Origin: Treponema sp.
GTDB taxonomy: Bacteria; Spirochaetota; Spirochaetia; Treponematales; Breznakiellaceae
Assembly (NCBI GenBank): GCA_009784775.1
Contig: WQXQ01000010.1
Coordinates: forward strand, 1-35,058
DNA length: 35,058 nucleotides
Direction: 5' to 3'
Shown: positions 1 to 8,187 of the stretch, piece by piece
Numbering within the stretch: position 1 is the first letter of the stretch
Layout of the letters: the number at the start of each line of letters is the position of its first letter
The notes under the pieces: model-generated
Databases searched by the model: none
The model's input: only the letters and a program-made list of their open reading frames with translations
Told to the model about the DNA's origin: nothing
Position numbers and translations under genes: made by a program

Positions 1-63
1 AGAATAATCTATATCGCTCATACTATATATATGGCGAAAATATGCGTTTTGCTTGATTGTTAT

Positions 64-720
64 TTATTTTTTTTCCCGCAGTTGCCGCACAAAGGCTGCT
101 TTATCCTGAGCGTTAAAAAATGCGGAACCGGTTACCAGCACATCGGCGCCGGCGGCAATGGCAGCGGGGGCGCTTTGTTCGTGTATGCCGCCGTCAACGG
201 CAATCAGGTAGGCAAGCCCCCGTTTTTGCCGCGCATCCGCCAAAAAGCGGACTTTGTCCAGACATTCGGGGATAATGTCCTGGCCACCAAAGCCAGGGTT
301 TACCGTCATTACCAGAACCAGGTCTGTATAGGGCAGTAAATCGCCCAGCATAGCGACAGGGGTGGAAGGGACAATGCTGATACCAGCCTTTTTGCCCAGA
401 CCCCGGATTGTCTGCAGGAGCCGGTGGGCGTGAACCGTTGCTTCCAGGTGAAAGGTAATAGCGTCCGCCCCGGCAGCGGCAAAGGCAGGAGCCAGTAATT
501 CCGGCGTTTCAACCATCAGGTGTGCATCAAAAAAAGCGGAACTGAGACGCCTCAAATCCTCTACCAGCTTGGGACCAAAGGTCAAATTCGGCACAAATTG
601 CCCGTCCATTACGTCCAAATGAACCCAATCCGCGCCCGAATCCGCAATACTGGCAAGCGCCCCGCCAAAATCGGCAAAATCTGCCGAAAGAACCGAGGGC
701 GCAACAATGGTTTTTTCCAT
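64..720 (-). CDS. rpe: Ribulose-phosphate 3-epimerase
   Basis: Rpe interconverts D-ribulose 5-phosphate and D-xylulose 5-phosphate in the cytosolic pentose phosphate pathway. The 218-residue TIM-barrel protein shows the family motifs in order: APSVLSADF near the N-terminus, the metal/phosphate segment HLDVMDGQFVPNLTFGP, HLMVETPE, VMTVNPGFGGQ and the late VDGGI. Length is normal for the family. The open frame extends upstream to a TTG at 756 and an ATG at 732, but family N-termini match the ATG at 720, and a good promoter (728-756) would start RNA at about 720-721, so 720 is preferred and the transcript may be leaderless. It diverges from the TPR/greA genes. Ribulose 5-phosphate is also a RibBA substrate, but nothing here shows co-regulation. 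The family call is secure. Confidence 0.96.
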   Translation of the reverse strand: MEKTIVAPSVLSADFADFGGALASIADSGADWVHLDVMDGQFVPNLTFGPKLVEDLRRLSSAFFDAHLMVETPELLAPAFAAAGADAITFHLEATVHAHRLLQTIRGLGKKAGISIVPSTPVAMLGDLLPYTDLVLVMTVNPGFGGQDIIPECLDKVRFLADARQKRGLAYLIAVDGGIHEQSAPAAIAAGADVLVTGSAFFNAQDKAAFVRQLREKK

Positions 721-727
721 ACTATCC

Positions 728-756
728 AGCATAACCCCGAAAGATACTATTGTCAA
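728..756 (-). promoter_or_regulatory. Predicted sigma70 promoter of rpe
   Basis: On the minus strand TTGACA (751-756), a 17-nt spacer and TATGCT (728-733) match the sigma70 consensus well. The predicted start of RNA lies about 7 nt past the -10, at 720-721, on the first base of the chosen rpe start codon. The -35 overlaps the -35 of the opposite promoter. Confidence 0.6.
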
Positions 757-779
757 ACCACAAAAAAATAGAGTATACT
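750..779 (+). promoter_or_regulatory. Predicted sigma70 promoter of the TPR-greA pair
   Basis: TTGTCA (750-755), an 18-nt spacer and TATACT (774-779) form a sigma70-like promoter reading into the TPR gene. Predicted RNA start is near 786, leaving a leader of about 18 nt with only a weak purine-rich ribosome site before the ATG at 804. Five of its six -35 bases are shared with the opposite-strand -35 of rpe. Confidence 0.6.
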
Positions 780-790
780 TAATAGTATAC
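773..790. promoter_or_regulatory. Perfect palindrome, candidate operator
   Basis: GTATACT-TAAT-AGTATAC is a perfect inverted repeat with 7-bp arms and a 4-bp centre. It overlaps the plus-strand -10 and the likely transcription start, where a dimeric repressor would block the TPR/greA promoter. AT-rich -10 sequence can make such symmetry by chance, so the operator role is only a suggestion. Confidence 0.35.
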
Positions 791-803
791 CCAAAGAAAA
801 AAG

Positions 804-1745
804 ATGTACACAGAACAATCGGTAGCGGGGCTTATTCAGGAAGCCTATAACAAGCTGAAAGCCTCAGACGCCGAAGGTGCGGCAGCGCTGTTAGACAAAG
901 CGCTGCAGATTGACTTTGATCACGCGGAAACCAAACACGCCCTAAAGTCCGTCAACTGGTGGATTGAGCATATTGCGCCAATCAAAAAAATAGAAAATGA
1001 ATATGAAAAGGGAGGATTTATCCTTTCCCAGCTCAGGCAGTACCACATCTTTCTTGACAGTCTTGGCAGTAATTATGATGTGTGCCAGTACGCGATACGG
1101 CGTTTTGTGTTTTCCAGCGCGTTACGTTATTTCAGGGATTTACTGGGAGACGGCATAAACCAGCACGATCCCGGCCTATTGCTGTTGGTAGGACGCTGCT
1201 ACAAGGGCGTCGGTACTTATGATGAGGCGATGAAGTACCTTGAGCAGGCAATACGATTCAGGCGGGAGGATGGAGAAACACTGGCTGAGCTGGCAGATAT
1301 ACATGCCCTGCGGGGCGATGATAAATCGGCCAAAGCCCTGTTTCGCGAGGCCTTTTTTCTGAATCCCGAAAAGATCGACTTGCAGGCAATGGAATCGGAA
1401 ATGCTGATTCGCTTGCGGGACAGACTGACCAGAGAAAAAAACTGCCGGGAAGAGGAACTGCGTGAATGGCTGCCGGTATACGGCAGATTGTGGGGCGTAT
1501 TCAACATAAAACGGGAACTTACCCCCCTTGAGTTCGGCAGACTCAAGCAGTCAATCTTTAATCTGGAAGCAGAGCGCCGAAGCAATCCGGACAAAAGCGA
1601 CATTCTAAAACCCCGGCTGCTCAACCGGTACTTTTGGCTGATAGACTATTATGCAAGCAAACGGGAAGACCCTGAACTTATTGAAGAGGTCAAATTGAAA
1701 ATAAAAATTACCGATCCGGAAATTTACGACCGGTACATAGGATGA
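804..1745 (+). CDS. TPR-repeat protein of unknown role
   Basis: A 313-residue soluble protein with no signal peptide or membrane segment. Residues about 115-190 carry TPR-like helical pairs (a GRCYKGVGTYDEAMKYLEQA unit, then LADIHALRGDDKSAKALFREAF), typical of protein-protein scaffolds. The C-terminal third is charged and helical and not recognised. It starts at the ATG at 804 behind a weak purine-rich site and is followed after 13 nt by the fused greA, whose ribosome site AAGGAG sits in the gap; the two are very probably co-transcribed. The pairing suggests a partner of the elongation factor or of its helical-repeat extension, but that is inference from context only. Confidence 0.8.
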   Translation: MYTEQSVAGLIQEAYNKLKASDAEGAAALLDKALQIDFDHAETKHALKSVNWWIEHIAPIKKIENEYEKGGFILSQLRQYHIFLDSLGSNYDVCQYAIRRFVFSSALRYFRDLLGDGINQHDPGLLLLVGRCYKGVGTYDEAMKYLEQAIRFRREDGETLAELADIHALRGDDKSAKALFREAFFLNPEKIDLQAMESEMLIRLRDRLTREKNCREEELREWLPVYGRLWGVFNIKRELTPLEFGRLKQSIFNLEAERRSNPDKSDILKPRLLNRYFWLIDYYASKREDPELIEEVKLKIKITDPEIYDRYIG

Positions 1746-1758
1746 CAAGGAGAATACA

Positions 1759-4506
1759 ATGACAGAGACAGAAGGAACAGGACAACCAGAAAGCAGCTTA
1801 CCGGCAGAATCTACCGCTCCGGAATCATTACCGCTGCTCAAAAATGTGCGGGAAATGCTGAATGAAGAAAAGTGGACCAGAGCCGCTTTAAGCAACTACT
1901 CAACCAATCAGTTCAAGGACTTTGATGCCCTGTTGAAAGAGGCAAAAGAGCTGCGCGTTATTGATGAAATGAAAAAAGATTGTGATGAGCATCTTTCCCA
2001 TTCCAAGAACAGCATTATTGCCCTGTACCTGTCCGGCATGGTGGCACTTTCCCGTCAAATCATTGATGATTCCGCAATGATCAATCTGGTAACGCTTTTT
2101 GCGGACAACCACAAATGGACCATCGTAAAATACCTTTGCGAACGTATCCTGGACTATGGTGAATCAAAATTCGCCCTGAGAACCCTCATTGACTGCTACA
2201 AGAACGAAAACAACGAAGAAGTCATGCACAGCATTTGGGAGCGTCTGGTAAAAGTCGATTACGAGGAAGCGGATCTTGCCAAGGCTCTTGCGGAATATTA
2301 CGAGAAGCAGGGAAATACGGAAGCGGCCATTGATTATTTCAAAAAGGCGCTGCATCGCTATATTAAAAAGACAAGTTTTGCCAACGTTAAAGAAATATGG
2401 GAAAAACTCCTGGTGTATTGCCCGGAAGACATCGACTTTTTCCTGCATATACAGAAAAAAGTCGCAAAAGACATTAGCGAAGAAAAGGCAATCGATCTGC
2501 TTAAACTGGTGTATACATTCTACAAAAATGAGAATGTACATACGGCCATCGTCATTCTTAAAATCGTTTTACAGTATGATGAAAAAGACTACCCTGCCCG
2601 AAAAGAAATAATCGAGTGTTTCAGAAAAAAATACGCCGATCACAGCCAGCTGGAAGATTACATACGCGTTTCCAATCTTTCCCAGAGCTACCGCAATGTC
2701 CACGAAGCCATTACCGACTTTGAAAAACACATCGCCTTTGACAAGGGGAATTTTGTGTTCCACCGCACCTGGGGAGTGGGAAAAATATCAGGCATTGAGG
2801 GCGATGAAATCGGGATTAATTTTGCCAAAAAACAGGGCCACACCATGTCGCTTAAAATGGCGGTAGAAGCATTGCAAACCCTGTCCAAAGACCACATATG
2901 GGTACTCAGGGCAATATGGAAAAAAGAAAAATTGCTGGAAAAGGTAAAAGGGGATATTCCCTGGACATTGCGCACCATAATAAAGAGCTTTGGCAATTCC
3001 TGCGACACCAAACGGATAAAGGCTGAACTGTGCCCCGGCATACTGTCAGAAAAAGAATGGTCTTCATGGAACACCAAAGCAAGGGATATTCTCAAATCGG
3101 ATCCGGTTTTCGGCATAAGCCCGGACAATATTGACGTCTACACCGTACGCGATCGCCCCATAAGCATATCGGAAAAACTCTACAACCAGTTCAAGGCTGA
3201 ACGGAATTTCTTTGATCGCGCCGCCACCATCCGCAGTTTTTGCAGCCAGAAAAATGCCGAACTTGATTCGGAATACTTTGCGGAAATGTTTTCGTACATC
3301 TGTTCTTTCCTTAAAACTTCCAGCCATATGGGCGAGCAGGCAATTGCCGCTTACCTCCTGATTAAGGAACTGGCAGGCAAACACCCTCACCTGGGCGTGA
3401 ATATTCCGATCAACTTTATTGACCTTTTCAAGGGGATCAACGATATTCCCGGCCTGTTTTTCAGCCTGAAAGACAGCCGGTTCAGAGAGGAATTTCTGCG
3501 GCACATTCAAATGTTTGTCCCTGAGTGGGCGGATATTTTTGTGCAGCTATTCCCCCGCACCATGAACACTGCCATTATTGACCAGCTTGAAAAAGAAGGC
3601 CACAATGAAAAACTTACCGCCATGACGGTGGATTGTTTCGAGCGCTTCAAGGATTGCCGTGAAGCAGCAGTATGGCTGATAAAAAATGCCGCCAATAAAA
3701 ACTGGTTCAAGGCGGCAAATATTAATCCTGAACGGCAGCTTATTGTACTGATTCATATTCTTGATCTAACCTATCGGGATATTGAAAATCAACGGGAAAC
3801 TGCCGAGGCCCGCAAAATCAACAAACAGGTATACACCATCCTCTTTAAGGACGGCGTTCTTGGCTCGTTTATCGAAAGCGCCGATACCGATACCATTACC
3901 CACATCTACACCTTCGTGAACGATGTAAAGAACCTTGACCCGCAAGACAAGATCAATTTAAGAAGTAAAATACAGGATCGGCACCCGAACTTTAAATTCT
4001 TTGATAACATCGAAAAGAAAACTTCTCAGGGTCTTGTCGTTACCAAATCCAAATTTGAGGAAAAGCAAAAACAGCTTGTCCATATCATGGATGTTGAAGT
4101 TCCCGCCAATTCCAGAGAAATTGAGGCTGCCAGACTGCACGGCGATCTAAAGGAAAATGCCGAATACATCGCGGCAAAAGAAAAGCAGGTTTTACTGAAT
4201 ACAGCGGCGGAAAGACTCAAAGAAGATATCGACCGCGCCCAAATATTCGATCCGGCGACAATCGACACCTCCAGAGTATCCTTTGGAACCGTTATTGTTT
4301 TATACAACGAAAGCAAAAACAGAACGGAAGAATACACCATACTTGGCCCCTGGGAGTCAGAGCCTGAGCGCAATATTATTTCCTATCAAACGCCGTTTGG
4401 AAAGGCGATACTGAGCAAAACCATAGGGGAAGATTTCAGCTTCCTGAGCGATGGCGAGAAAAATCAGTATACGATAAAGGAAATAAAAGCGGCGACTATA
4501 CTGTAG
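1759..4506 (+). CDS. greA: GreA-type transcription elongation factor with long helical-repeat N-terminus
   Basis: GreA binds in the RNA polymerase secondary channel and stimulates cleavage of backtracked transcripts. Ordinary GreA is about 158 residues; this protein has 915. The C-terminal ~155 residues (about 758-912) are GreA: the coiled-coil tip motif GDLKENAEYIAAKE (795-808) holds the conserved acidic D796 and E799, followed by the FKBP-like C-terminal domain. The first ~750 residues are mostly helical, with a TPR-like part near residues 150-210 and a segment FVFHRTWGVGKI (332-343) that recalls the CarD/TRCF polymerase-interaction fold. Large N-terminal extensions of GreA are known in spirochaetes (Borrelia, Treponema). 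AAGGAG at 1747-1752 supports the start. It converges on the HEAT gene with a 10-nt gap and no visible terminator. Confidence 0.92.
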   Translation: MTETEGTGQPESSLPAESTAPESLPLLKNVREMLNEEKWTRAALSNYSTNQFKDFDALLKEAKELRVIDEMKKDCDEHLSHSKNSIIALYLSGMVALSRQIIDDSAMINLVTLFADNHKWTIVKYLCERILDYGESKFALRTLIDCYKNENNEEVMHSIWERLVKVDYEEADLAKALAEYYEKQGNTEAAIDYFKKALHRYIKKTSFANVKEIWEKLLVYCPEDIDFFLHIQKKVAKDISEEKAIDLLKLVYTFYKNENVHTAIVILKIVLQYDEKDYPARKEIIECFRKKYADHSQLEDYIRVSNLSQSYRNVHEAITDFEKHIAFDKGNFVFHRTWGVGKISGIEGDEIGINFAKKQGHTMSLKMAVEALQTLSKDHIWVLRAIWKKEKLLEKVKGDIPWTLRTIIKSFGNSCDTKRIKAELCPGILSEKEWSSWNTKARDILKSDPVFGISPDNIDVYTVRDRPISISEKLYNQFKAERNFFDRAATIRSFCSQKNAELDSEYFAEMFSYICSFLKTSSHMGEQAIAAYLLIKELAGKHPHLGVNIPINFIDLFKGINDIPGLFFSLKDSRFREEFLRHIQMFVPEWADIFVQLFPRTMNTAIIDQLEKEGHNEKLTAMTVDCFERFKDCREAAVWLIKNAANKNWFKAANINPERQLIVLIHILDLTYRDIENQRETAEARKINKQVYTILFKDGVLGSFIESADTDTITHIYTFVNDVKNLDPQDKINLRSKIQDRHPNFKFFDNIEKKTSQGLVVTKSKFEEKQKQLVHIMDVEVPANSREIEAARLHGDLKENAEYIAAKEKQVLLNTAAERLKEDIDRAQIFDPATIDTSRVSFGTVIVLYNESKNRTEEYTILGPWESEPERNIISYQTPFGKAILSKTIGEDFSFLSDGEKNQYTIKEIKAATIL

Positions 4507-4516
4507 ACTGCGGTTT

Positions 4517-5998
4517 CTATTGAATCCCCAGCTTCTCCAGCGTTCTTCGGGCCCTGCGAGCAAGGCCTTCGTTTTTGTCTTCGGCAATGACTCTTATTTC
4601 ATCGGCAAGGCCAACAAGGTTATTGTTGGCAGCTATGTCCAGCCCGGTTGATTTTTCCACAACGCCCCTGTCCTGCATCAGCCGGCGGGCAATGGGCTCA
4701 ATGTTGGGGCTTTTAACAGTGCCAATAATTTTAATAAGACCGTTGTACAGGGCGGTCTGTCTTTTTTGCTTTGCCTCATCCAGTTCTTTCACAAAGCTGT
4801 CAAGAAATTTGCCGGGATCAATTTGCATAATCATTTCACCGGCAATAATACGCACACGCTCGCTGTTCTTTCGCTCGGTAAAAAGATCTTCCAGTATTTT
4901 AATGGCATCGCTGTTTGCTATTGCCCCCAGAGCGCGGATGGCATCATCCCGTACAGCGGGAACCTCATCGCGCTCGGCGCGGAATTTCAGGTAAGGTACG
5001 GCAGCGGCAAGTTTTCGCTGGCGGCTTGCCTGAGCAGCTGCAACACGGGTGCGGAAAAATGAATCCCGAAATGCGTCAAGTATTGCCGCGTCAACGGCTT
5101 CGCCGGAAAAAGGTCCCAGAGCGGTAACGGCAGCGGAACGAATATTGGGATCCTTGGCGGAAACACAGGTTAATACCGCATCAAGACCGGACGGATCGCC
5201 GATTTTGGCAAGCGATTCAAGGGCAGATATGCGCAGGGGTATTCGTTCTTCGCTATCAGTGGCAATACCCGCCAAAAATTCCACCGCCTTAACTGAACCA
5301 GTATTACCCAGCGCAATGATCACTTCACGGCGATTACCATCGCCCGGATCACGGTTTTCGTAATAATCAACAAGATACTCCGCAATATCATCGGCGATTT
5401 CGCCTGATCCGCCAACCCGGCCAAGAGCGCGGAAGGCCGCATTCATAAACCGGGGCTCCCCTCTCTCAAGCAGTTCCCGCAGAAAAGAATCCGCATTTCC
5501 GGCCTTGATTTTGCCAAGGTAGTCAATCGCCGCAAGCACTGTTTCATTTGCCTCATCGTCCCGTTCCTCTATGGCGCGAATAGCCCGGTCTGCAAGGTCG
5601 TTTTTTTCTCTCTCGCCAAAAAAAGCAAGAGCTCCGGCAAGTATTTTTTGATTGCGGGTATGCTCTACCAGAGCAATAATTTCCTCGTCAAGGTAGTCGG
5701 CTTCCTCGGTTCTGAGTGTTTGTATAAGGGCGGCAATTTCCGTCTCGGTCCCAAACTTTATGGTATTAAGCTGCACTTCTTCAAGATCAGGCTGGGCAAA
5801 TAACAAAGCAGCAGAAAATAATATAAATCCCAAATACATCACGCAGAGGCGCAGAGGCGCAGAGGACACGGAGGAAGAAAAAAGGCGGAAATCCGCGTTG
5901 TTTTTTAATACGCCGCTCCCCACTTTTCTTAATCTCTGCGTTCTCTGCGTCCCTGCGTCTCCGCGAGAAAAAAAACCGAATAAATTCTTTTTTTTCAT
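4517..5998 (-). CDS. Exported HEAT-repeat protein carrying an in-frame repeat element
   Basis: A 493-residue protein made mostly of HEAT/PBS-lyase-like repeats (recurring AIRALG, AALGPFSG and ALGRVGG helices with family-typical AL-x-x-LG spacing), suggesting an alpha-solenoid scaffold. A hydrophobic segment YLGFILFSAALLFAQ at residues 55-69 looks like a signal-peptide core with cleavage near AQ, so a periplasmic location is likely. About residues 10-53 are encoded by a repeat element (5841-5968) that separates the charged start MKKKN from this core. The ATG at 5998 overlaps the tgt stop as ATGA, the arrangement expected of the native coupled start, so translation probably still begins there; the alternative is the ATG at 5839. 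No catalytic motif is seen; function unknown. Confidence 0.8.
   Translation of the reverse strand: MKKKNLFGFFSRGDAGTQRTQRLRKVGSGVLKNNADFRLFSSSVSSAPLRLCVMYLGFILFSAALLFAQPDLEEVQLNTIKFGTETEIAALIQTLRTEEADYLDEEIIALVEHTRNQKILAGALAFFGEREKNDLADRAIRAIEERDDEANETVLAAIDYLGKIKAGNADSFLRELLERGEPRFMNAAFRALGRVGGSGEIADDIAEYLVDYYENRDPGDGNRREVIIALGNTGSVKAVEFLAGIATDSEERIPLRISALESLAKIGDPSGLDAVLTCVSAKDPNIRSAAVTALGPFSGEAVDAAILDAFRDSFFRTRVAAAQASRQRKLAAAVPYLKFRAERDEVPAVRDDAIRALGAIANSDAIKILEDLFTERKNSERVRIIAGEMIMQIDPGKFLDSFVKELDEAKQKRQTALYNGLIKIIGTVKSPNIEPIARRLMQDRGVVEKSTGLDIAANNNLVGLADEIRVIAEDKNEGLARRARRTLEKLGIQ
5841..5968. repeat. In-frame palindromic repeat element, family 1, copy A
   Basis: Iterated CGCAGAGG units on the left and their complement (CTCTGCG, CCTGCG) on the right form imperfect inverted arms around a core at 5893-5930. 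The same element recurs at 19010-19140 inside ribD; the 38-bp cores differ at only 4 positions. On the host-coding strand it reads without a stop as a peptide with TQRTQR, RKVG.GVL.NNA and SSS..SA landmarks. It lies within the signal-peptide region of the HEAT protein. Confidence 0.85.
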
Positions 5999-7122
5999 TC
6001 CTCTCTGCTCCTGTATTTTTTTAGAAATTCTTTTTTGAAGGCGGTGAAGCGGTTTGCTTCGATGGCGCGGCGGGCGTCCAGGACCAATTGGTGCAGGAAA
6101 TATAAATTGTGGTAACTTGCAAGCATGGAACAGAGTATCTCCTGGGTCTTAAATAAATGGCGGAGATATGCCCGGCTGTACTGCCGGCATACTTTACAAC
6201 CACACTCTTTATCTATCGGCATAAAATCCATCGTGTTTTCGCTCTTTTTAAGGGCAAAGGGGCCGTTTCGGGTATATACTCTGCCATTTCGCCCTTCCCT
6301 TGTGGGCAATACGCAGTCAAACATATCTATACCGTTTTCAATGGCTTCCAGAATATATTCCGGCGTTCCAATGCCCATCACATACCGGGGTTTTTCATCA
6401 GGCAACAGAGCAGCGGTAAGGGTTAGGGTTTCGATAAATGCTTCATACGGTTCACCCACCGAAAGCCCTCCGATTGCGATACCGGGAGTACCGGCGGCAG
6501 CGCAGGCTTCGGCGCTGCGTTTGCGTAAATCGGGAAAAAAGTTCCCCTGAACTATACTGAATAATTGTCCTGTATAGCCCTCCTCCCGTTTTTGCTCCCA
6601 GGCATTTTTTGCCCGTATCATCCATTCGGTGGTTATGACCAGCGCTTCTTCGGAATCCTTGCGGCTGCTGCCCCAGGCGCTGCATACATCAAGCTGCATC
6701 TGAATATCGCTGTTTATGACGCACTGTATCTCCACCGTCTTTTCCGGACTTAAAAAATGCCGTGAGCCGTCAATGTGTGACTGGAATGTAACGCCTTCAG
6801 CACAGACCTTGCGCAGGGCCGAAAGTGAAAAAACCTGAAAGCCGCCAGAGTCGGTTAATATATTCCGGTCCCAGTGCATAAAACGGTGCAGCCCTCCCGC
6901 GCCTGCCATCACTTCCATGCCGGGCCGAAGATACAGGTGGTAGGTGTTGGAAAGAATAATCTCAAAACCAATTTCTTGTAAGTCTTCAACAGCTACTGCC
7001 TTGACGGTACCATTGGTTCCCACCGGCATAAACACCGGCGTTGCCAGTTTTCCGTGGGGAAGCTGCAGGACACCAGTCCGGGCGGATGATGCCGAATCGC
7101 GGCAAACAACGGAAAAAGCCAT
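5995..7122 (-). CDS. tgt: Queuine/preQ1 tRNA-guanine transglycosylase
   Basis: Tgt exchanges guanine-34 of GUN-anticodon tRNAs for preQ1, a key step towards queuosine. The 375-residue length is standard. Visible motifs are LSNTYHLYLRPG, the general-acid site TDSGGFQVFSL (Asp about 91), GGLSVGEP, the nucleophile region DMFDCVLPTREGRNG (about 266-280), and the zinc site CxCxxC in CGCKVCRQYSRAYLRHL with a later His in SYHNLYFLHQL. The start at 7122 directly abuts the lptG stop and the end overlaps the next start by 4 nt (ATGA), so it is a tightly coupled member of the minus-strand operon. No other queuosine gene lies in the window. Confidence 0.97.
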   Translation of the reverse strand: MAFSVVCRDSASSARTGVLQLPHGKLATPVFMPVGTNGTVKAVAVEDLQEIGFEIILSNTYHLYLRPGMEVMAGAGGLHRFMHWDRNILTDSGGFQVFSLSALRKVCAEGVTFQSHIDGSRHFLSPEKTVEIQCVINSDIQMQLDVCSAWGSSRKDSEEALVITTEWMIRAKNAWEQKREEGYTGQLFSIVQGNFFPDLRKRSAEACAAAGTPGIAIGGLSVGEPYEAFIETLTLTAALLPDEKPRYVMGIGTPEYILEAIENGIDMFDCVLPTREGRNGRVYTRNGPFALKKSENTMDFMPIDKECGCKVCRQYSRAYLRHLFKTQEILCSMLASYHNLYFLHQLVLDARRAIEANRFTAFKKEFLKKYRSREE

Positions 7123-8187
7123 TTACGTTTTAGCCCATTTCAGCAGCAAGAGACCTATGATGATAAAAACGACCACGGGAAACCATGCTCCCACAAGGGT
7201 TGGGATATAGCCCAGTTTTGCCATCATCATGGTTATCATTTCCATAACATAAAAAACGACCGCCGCCGAAAGGCTTGCCAAAAGACTCATCAAAAGAATA
7301 TTTTTCCGGAATCTGCCGCCCATTGAAATGGAAAGAATCATTACTATAAATGAAACAGTAGAAAAAGAAAATCGATGGTAATAATCCGCCTGCGCTTCGA
7401 TATACGGCAGCCCTGCAGCCTGCAAATCCTGTATCAAAAATTTTGCTTCCCTGACCGGAAGTTCTTCATGTTTAACCGCATGGCGCCTGAAAGTGTCCGG
7501 CTGTTCCTGATAGGCATCAGTCGGCGGAAGCACCTGATACCGCAATAGACCATCTTCCCATTGGTATATAACCGGATTAACAAATTCCCAGTACTCGCCG
7601 TTCCATGTCGCCCGCTGCGCGCGTATCAGCGAAACAAATGCCCCCTGCGAATTCTGTTCGACAATGCTTACCCCATTCAGTATCTGCGCGGCATGATCAT
7701 AATAATCAATCGAATAGATAAGCTGTCCCTGCCTTGCCTTAATCACAATATCGGAATTATTTTCGGAGGTTTGGTGACGCAGGGCAATCCGCGCAAGCTC
7801 ATTTTTCACCCGGAGCGTGGGAATGACCACCACATCATCAAAAAAAAATGAAAAAATCGTAGCCATAAAACCAATGATCACCAGAGACAGGCTAAACCGC
7901 CAGAATGGAATCCCCGAAGAAAAAATCGCCGTAAGTTCATTACGGGCATACAGATCCCCCAGAATATAGGCCGAGGCAAACAGCAGCGATATGGGCAAAG
8001 CATACGAAACACTTTTGGGCAAATAGAACAGGCTTATCTTTAGAATCTGGGAAAAGGGAACTTCATAATTAAGATACCGCACCAAATTCGCAAACAAATC
8101 AATTAACGAAAGAACGAACGCAAACATACCTATAGCTACGATAAAAATGGGCAGAAACTGGCGTACCAGATAGCGATCCAGAATCAT
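7123..8187 (-). CDS. lptG: LptF/LptG-family permease (second of pair)
   Basis: A 354-residue inner-membrane protein of the YjgP/YjgQ family. It has the N-terminal ILDRYLVRQFLPIFIV start typical of the family, about three N-terminal transmembrane helices, a polar periplasmic domain (roughly residues 125-260) and about three C-terminal helices. In LPS-bearing bacteria LptF and LptG with LptB2 extract lipopolysaccharide from the inner membrane; what is moved here is unknown, since many treponemes lack classical LPS. Its ATG overlaps the lptF stop by 4 nt, so the two are translationally coupled, as expected for a heterodimer. Assignment to G rather than F rests on order and length. Confidence 0.85.
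   Translation of the reverse strand: MILDRYLVRQFLPIFIVAIGMFAFVLSLIDLFANLVRYLNYEVPFSQILKISLFYLPKSVSYALPISLLFASAYILGDLYARNELTAIFSSGIPFWRFSLSLVIIGFMATIFSFFFDDVVVIPTLRVKNELARIALRHQTSENNSDIVIKARQGQLIYSIDYYDHAAQILNGVSIVEQNSQGAFVSLIRAQRATWNGEYWEFVNPVIYQWEDGLLRYQVLPPTDAYQEQPDTFRRHAVKHEELPVREAKFLIQDLQAAGLPYIEAQADYYHRFSFSTVSFIVMILSISMGGRFRKNILLMSLLASLSAAVVFYVMEMITMMMAKLGYIPTLVGAWFPVVVFIIIGLLLLKWAKT

Noticed and set aside
1-63. Small gene or RNA at the left edge
   Set aside because: The AT-rich 63 bases after rpe show no start with ribosome site, no hairpin and no recognisable product.
4495-4530. Terminator between the converging greA and HEAT genes
   Set aside because: No stable hairpin with a T-run is visible in or next to the 10-nt gap.
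5760-6038. Plus-strand open frame across the family-1 element
   Set aside because: It is antisense to the HEAT gene and exists because the palindromic element is open in several frames.
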